A stretch of 34,008 bases of DNA from NCBI GenBank assembly GCA_028822385.1, contig JAPKDV010000010.1, positions 1 through 34,008 of the forward strand, given 5' to 3'. The DNA comes from Alphaproteobacteria bacterium. Its GTDB lineage: Bacteria > Pseudomonadota > Alphaproteobacteria > UBA6615. Shown one piece after another: positions 30,174 through 34,008 of the stretch (position 1 is the stretch's first letter; every line of letters starts with the position of its first letter). The notes under the pieces were generated by a model. It searched no databases, was not told the origin of the DNA, and saw only the letters and a list, made by a program, of their open reading frames with translations. A program made the position numbers and the translations under genes.

Positions 30174-30911
30174 TCAAGACCTGCGCTCGATAACGCTGAG
30201 GATGCGAAACGCCATCAGCGGTCCCAGAATGGGAATTAGTATCCGTTCCAGTCCTAGAACGAGCGGGACCATCGCAGCTGGAATCATAGTCCAGGGACGG
30301 AAGCCGCCGGTCATCGGATAGGCCAGCAGACTGGTCAGTTGGTTCTCATATATACGAAGGCCCGGAAATCGTGCCTCAAACTGGTCACGTTGGTGGTGCA
30401 TCATCAATGTCGGAACGGCTTGATTGGAATCAAATGGATCGCGATTTGGATCAGGCTCTCCGACCGCAAAAATATTGGCCTTCATGTCGACAGGTTCGGG
30501 ATGCAGGTGGGTGTAAAACAGATTACTGACCGGTGTGATGGCGGGCTCTGAGAATATGATGCGTCCTCCCGGGCGTAGAACGCGAGCGGCCTCATCGAGG
30601 AACTGAACTGGAAACTCGATATGGTGCAGCACGTCGAACAGCACGATGTTAGAAATCACTCCATCGGCAAATGGTAGCCGCGAGGCGTCGGCAACTGCAT
30701 CTAGCCACGGCGCGGCAACGATATCGGTTGAGATCGTGTCCGGAGCGTAATCTTTAAAATTTCCCGACCCACCGCCGACCTCAAGGATCACACCCGGTAC
30801 GCAGCGCGCAGCAATTCTCTGATAGAGGTCGGTGTATACGGCCCGCAGTGAGGGTTTGCGACTCCACGCGTCACGCGCATCGTGCGATCTGTTGGCTTCC
30901 GCGATAGTCAT
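30174..30911 (-). CDS. Class I SAM-dependent methyltransferase (type 11)
   Basis: A 245-residue enzyme. GVILEVGGGSGNFKDYAPD (39-57) is motif I, DAVADASRLPFADGVISNIV and FDVLHHIEFPVQFLDEAARV are motifs II-III, and RVLRPGGRIIFSEP is the conserved strand after motif III. The C-terminal part has a hydrophobic stretch (PWTMIPAAMVPLVLGLERIL) that may associate with the membrane, as in methyltransferases acting on lipid-linked intermediates. It begins four bases after the stop of the methyltransferase/glycosyltransferase fusion. The substrate is unknown; a sugar or lipid carrier intermediate is likely from context. Confidence 0.75.
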   Translation of the reverse strand: MTIAEANRSHDARDAWSRKPSLRAVYTDLYQRIAARCVPGVILEVGGGSGNFKDYAPDTISTDIVAAPWLDAVADASRLPFADGVISNIVLFDVLHHIEFPVQFLDEAARVLRPGGRIIFSEPAITPVSNLFYTHLHPEPVDMKANIFAVGEPDPNRDPFDSNQAVPTLMMHHQRDQFEARFPGLRIYENQLTSLLAYPMTGGFRPWTMIPAAMVPLVLGLERILIPILGPLMAFRILSVIERRS

Positions 30912-30915
30912 GAGG

Positions 30916-32361
30916 TCAGATTGCCTTTAGTTTTATAAAGGCAAAGATGGTCATCCGTATTAGCATCATCCCGTGACGGAATCGCGAAATCTGAGTTGAG
31001 CCATATTCGCGGGCGCGGTAGCGGACGGGGATTTCTTGGACCTTCATGTTGAGTCTCGCCGCCCCGAGGATCAGATCGAAATCACCGAACGGATCGAATT
31101 CGCCGAAATAAGCTCGGTTCTCAGCAATTTTTCGATAGTGGTCGGCAGTCAGAACTTTGGTGCCGCACAAAGTGTCCGTAAACCGCTGGTTGAGTAGCCA
31201 GGTGAAGGTTAGGGAGAATAGATTATTCGCTACAAGGTTCAGGAAGCGCATTGCCTCACTGTCCATCGGGTAGACCAGACGGGTACCGTTGATAAAGTCG
31301 CCACGTCGTCCGACAAGGGCGTCATAGAATTTTGGTAAGTCTTCCGGCGGGGCTGTGAGGTCGGCATCCTGAATCATCAGGATGTCGCCGCGCGCGGCAT
31401 CAAAGCCCGCACGTACTGCGTCTCCTTTGCCAGTTCCTGACTGTTTGAGAGCCTTTATGTCGAGGTCTGGCCGCATTTTAATGACCCGCTCAATCTCCTC
31501 CCAAGTGCCGTCTGAGCTACCGCCCTCGATAAACAGAAACTCGATGTCGTCACAGAATGCAGGAACCCGGTCCACGGCGGGCTGCACATTTCCTTTTTCG
31601 TTTCGGCAGGGAATGACCACTGTCGCTGACGGGTTGTCCATCGGCGCGATCCGGCTAGACCGTGCCACGAGATAGGACCGAACGCAGAGCTTGCGAATGA
31701 AAGGCAGCGGCGCGATAAAGCGGTTGATCAGTCGCCCGATTCCAAACAGACGCTGGGGAACAAGCTGTCGCCATTCGCGCATGATAATGTCGAACTCTGC
31801 GAGATCAAGGAGTTCGGCGATATCGTTCGAAGACAACCAGTTCTGCGGTGGTGTTGGACGCTTAAGGCCCAGGGATTCTGCCATTTTTAGGAACGGCCCC
31901 CAGTACTGGGAATGATAAGCAATGACGATCCGCGATTCGTCATGGCACAGCGCGTGGAGCTGCGCCAGCGTAGACTGGATATCTTCGAGTTCACCGATTG
32001 TGTCCGAAAGTACGATGAGATCGAAGGGGCCTTCGATCGCGGATATAGTCGCTGGGTCCTCGACATCCCCAACGTGGAAGCCCAGTTCAGGATGACGCGC
32101 GCGCGCGGCCTCAACGGTCTGCTCGCTGAAGTCGATTCCAACGCCGCGTTTTGGCGAGAGTGAGGCTAATAGATCGCCATTGCCGCAGCCTAGATCAAGA
32201 ATGGCCTCACTGTTCCCGGTCGCGAGAAAGCTGGTGTAACGCTCATCTTCCTGATGGAAGTAGTCGTTGCGACTGCGCCACTTCTCGAAACTCGGCGCGA
32301 CGCGGTCCGACAATTTACGAATTTTGTTCTTTCGCTCACTAAATTTCAATGTACTACTCAT
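30916..32361 (-). CDS. Methyltransferase-glycosyltransferase family 2 fusion protein
   Basis: A 481-residue protein with two domains. Residues about 40-150 are a class I methyltransferase: AILDLGCGNGDLLASLSPKR (motif I), VGIDFSEQTVEAARARHPE (motif II), DLIVLSDTIGELEDIQSTL. Residues about 240-440 are a GT-A glycosyltransferase of family 2: ATVVIPCRNEKGNVQPAVDR opens the nucleotide-sugar fold, FLFIEGGSSDGTWEEIE follows, and DILMIQDADLTAPPEDLP contains the DxD-like metal site. RFTDTLCGTKVL, typical of polyprenyl-phosphate sugar transferases, comes late, with a hydrophobic helix (LVANNLFSLTFTWLL) before it. The GT half most resembles dolichyl/undecaprenyl-phosphate hexose synthases. The two halves could act on the same lipid-linked sugar (inference). 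Confidence 0.8.
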   Translation of the reverse strand: MSSTLKFSERKNKIRKLSDRVAPSFEKWRSRNDYFHQEDERYTSFLATGNSEAILDLGCGNGDLLASLSPKRGVGIDFSEQTVEAARARHPELGFHVGDVEDPATISAIEGPFDLIVLSDTIGELEDIQSTLAQLHALCHDESRIVIAYHSQYWGPFLKMAESLGLKRPTPPQNWLSSNDIAELLDLAEFDIIMREWRQLVPQRLFGIGRLINRFIAPLPFIRKLCVRSYLVARSSRIAPMDNPSATVVIPCRNEKGNVQPAVDRVPAFCDDIEFLFIEGGSSDGTWEEIERVIKMRPDLDIKALKQSGTGKGDAVRAGFDAARGDILMIQDADLTAPPEDLPKFYDALVGRRGDFINGTRLVYPMDSEAMRFLNLVANNLFSLTFTWLLNQRFTDTLCGTKVLTADHYRKIAENRAYFGEFDPFGDFDLILGAARLNMKVQEIPVRYRAREYGSTQISRFRHGMMLIRMTIFAFIKLKAI

Positions 32362-32394
32362 CAGGTTTCCCGGGTTCGGTATTGTCAGATGCAG

Positions 32395-33525
32395 TTAGCA
32401 GGTGTCATGTCGTTCGTCGACCACGATTGATTTTGTCAGATTTACGGTCCCGCTCTTGAGAACAGGGCAGTGTAGGCCGACGACAGACGGACTGGCTTTT
32501 CCGCGGCGCACGACCCAGTGGTTGCCCAAGCCATTGAACGCAAACGGAACACCCTTTTTCATGTTCGGATGGAAAGCATAGGCCAGCGTCTCGAACAGCC
32601 GGGCAAGGGCCATGCGCCCGGGTAGATTTGGCGTCCGATCCGAAAGATCGCTGGTGTTGACCAGCGGCTGGGCGATGGCGTTAAATTCTGCGCTGTCGAG
32701 CAGACCGTGGTTGCGTCCGAAATCAGCAAGTTCGAGCGCATAGTTTATGTAACGCCAGCCAATGGTGAGACTGATCAGTTTGAGCAGCTTGGTCCGCATG
32801 ACGCTTTGTTCTGCTGTTTCGGACCACAGGGCGTCGAAATTACGCAGATATAGTGCATCCCCGCTGCGTACCTTGTCCTTGCGCCCGCCAATAACTCGGA
32901 CATCGGAACGGTTGGTTTGCAGATCGAACAGGATGAAGCCCAGATCGGTTAGCAGGCGGTCGATGTCTGCAAAGGACACGCCGCCGGATTGTTGGGTCCA
33001 GAATGCGATCTCAACCTGTACGCCAAGAATATGCTCGGCGAGCATCTCTGCGCCGCCTTTCAGGATAATGTCCTCAGTCCCTTCGGTGTCGAGTTTGATG
33101 AAGTCTGCCGGGGGCACACTGAGCTGCTCGGGCACCATATCAAGGATCATGGCTTCCACGGTGACCGCTGTGCTTTCGCCGCCGATATAATCGATAGGAC
33201 GGAGTGAGGAGCGGGTGCGATCCAGCCCCTCACCTGAGAAAAATGTGATCGGGCCAGTCTGATCGGCCAGCGCCAAATTGTGTAGGGTCACATGTGCCGG
33301 CAGGCCGGCATCCATGATCAGGCGGTAGCTTTCGGGGTGGGGTTCGAAACCGATGACCGGCGCCCAGGACTTCGGGCCATCGGGATAGGGCGTGAACACA
33401 CCGCCTGCGGCACCGACGTCGTAAACCGTCACCGGTGATGTTGCAAAGGTCTCATAAAACTGAGGCGCAAGGCGTGAATCGAGATCGGCAATAATCTGTC
33501 GCCGAAGTGTAGAGAAGATACCCAT
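32395..33525 (-). CDS. FkbM-family methyltransferase
   Basis: A 376-residue protein with the FkbM methyltransferase pattern. VTVYDVGAAGGVFTPYPDGP (33-52) is motif I, VIGFEPHPESYRLIMDAGLP (57-76) is motif II with the acidic residue, HNLALADQTGPITFF follows, and DFIKLDTEGTEDIILKGGAE is the highly conserved FkbM segment. IGVQVEIAFW-type residues (LGVQVEIAFW) complete the core. The C-terminal 150 residues are an extension without recognised motifs. FkbM enzymes O-methylate sugars or polyketides. The ATG overlaps the stop of the preceding glycosyltransferase gene by one base (TGATG). Confidence 0.82.
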   Translation of the reverse strand: MGIFSTLRRQIIADLDSRLAPQFYETFATSPVTVYDVGAAGGVFTPYPDGPKSWAPVIGFEPHPESYRLIMDAGLPAHVTLHNLALADQTGPITFFSGEGLDRTRSSLRPIDYIGGESTAVTVEAMILDMVPEQLSVPPADFIKLDTEGTEDIILKGGAEMLAEHILGVQVEIAFWTQQSGGVSFADIDRLLTDLGFILFDLQTNRSDVRVIGGRKDKVRSGDALYLRNFDALWSETAEQSVMRTKLLKLISLTIGWRYINYALELADFGRNHGLLDSAEFNAIAQPLVNTSDLSDRTPNLPGRMALARLFETLAYAFHPNMKKGVPFAFNGLGNHWVVRRGKASPSVVGLHCPVLKSGTVNLTKSIVVDERHDTC

Positions 33526-34008
33526 CAGTTTTTCGCCGTCGCCAGTTGTTCCAACAATTTGATCTCCGCGTTGATTCGTTCATCCCAGCTTGGAATGAAC
33601 GTTGATGCCCGCGTGAAAATCTCTTCTGCCCGTTGGCGTCGTTCACCAGGATTTGAATCCAGATAAATCAATGCATCACGAAGGCCATCAACGTCGTCAG
33701 AGCCCCTAATGCGCCAGATCGTGTCCGGAGGCATGAGTTCGTCCGTATCCTCGTCAATTCCCCGGATGCCGGGCGCCGCAGGTATGATCATGCACACGCC
33801 GGTCCTCATTGCTTCCAGGTTGGCGTTTGTCAAGTTGCACATCTGGTTAAGCGAGACATAGACATCGCATTTATGCTGCAGATCGAGCACCTGTTTATGG
33901 GGCACCTGACCCAGAAAATGTACGCGATCCGAGTGCTCAGTTTTGCTTAATGCTTCGCGCATCGGGGCTTCGAAAGGTCCGCTTCCGGCCACGAAGGCCC
34001 GGAAGCGG
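33525..34008 (-). CDS. Glycosyltransferase family 4, C-terminal part (partial, runs off the right edge)
   Basis: The frame is open from its stop at 33525 to the window's end (161 codons). It contains FVAGSGPFEAPMREAL, HFLGQVPHKQVLDLQHKCDV and the later NANLEAMRTGVCMIIPAAPG, which are the C-terminal nucleotide-sugar-binding elements of GT-B family 4 glycosyltransferases. The Glu of NLEAM replaces the usual second Glu of the E-x7-E motif, with Asn/Leu before it. The N-terminal half and true start lie outside the window. It ends with PSWDERINAEIKLLEQL and overlaps the FkbM gene by one base, so the two are cotranscribed. Confidence 0.8.
   Translation of the reverse strand, partial: RFRAFVAGSGPFEAPMREALSKTEHSDRVHFLGQVPHKQVLDLQHKCDVYVSLNQMCNLTNANLEAMRTGVCMIIPAAPGIRGIDEDTDELMPPDTIWRIRGSDDVDGLRDALIYLDSNPGERRQRAEEIFTRASTFIPSWDERINAEIKLLEQLATAKN

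Overview
The window is one large surface-glycan locus, probably from an alphaproteobacterium. That assignment is an inference from the mix of gene families (nonulosonic-acid enzymes, phytanoyl-CoA dioxygenase-like proteins, FkbM and WbqC proteins, a NusG-like antiterminator behind a winged-helix regulator) and from moderate GC; no rRNA or tRNA is present to confirm it. There is no IS element, CRISPR array or RNA gene. About 38 protein genes fill the window, two of them cut by its edges.

Layout. From about 25.5 kb leftward to base 1 every credible gene is on the minus strand, and many stop and start codons overlap (ATGA, GTGA, TGATG). The series begins with a winged-helix regulator (24903-25520), whose upstream DNA carries 7-bp inverted repeats, and an adjoining NusG/RfaH-like gene (24399-24902). 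It continues through pseC, acyl carrier protein 2, a pseH-like acetyltransferase, an acyl-AMP ligase, pseG and pseI (18.7-24.3 kb). Next come a 2-oxoglutarate oxygenase-like gene, a methyltransferase, acyl carrier protein 1, a KAS III-like synthase and a NeuD-type acyltransferase (15.1-18.5 kb). Then come a beta-propeller protein, a WbqC protein, pseF, a Gfo/Idh oxidoreductase, a DegT aminotransferase and two GT-B-like transferases (8.2-15.1 kb). The left third holds a sulfotransferase, a membrane sulfatase-like transferase, two PhyH-type oxygenases, a second and shorter NeuB synthase with its own CMP transferase, two P-loop proteins, and the 5' end of an ABC exporter running off the left edge.

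From 25.8 to 29.0 kb three genes are on the plus strand: a paralogue of the membrane sulfatase-like protein, a small membrane protein, and a two-domain methyltransferase. They converge on a minus-strand block (29.0-34.0 kb) of pseB, two methyltransferase genes (one fused to a family 2 glycosyltransferase), an FkbM methyltransferase and a partial family 4 glycosyltransferase.

How they fit together. pseB, pseC, a pseH-like gene, pseG, pseI and pseF are all present, so the cell should make CMP-pseudaminic acid or a close relative from UDP-GlcNAc. The unusual part is acyl-chain machinery embedded in that pathway: a stand-alone acyl-AMP ligase, two carrier proteins and a KAS III enzyme sit between the sugar genes with overlapping ends. 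I infer that an ACP-bound acyl group, not only acetyl, decorates the nonulosonic acid. A second NeuB/NeuA pair suggests a second ulosonic acid. Methyl, sulfo and phospho-alcohol modification genes plus glycosyltransferases complete the glycan, and the ABC exporter may export it. The NusG-like protein is positioned to keep RNA polymerase moving through this operon of more than 24 kb.
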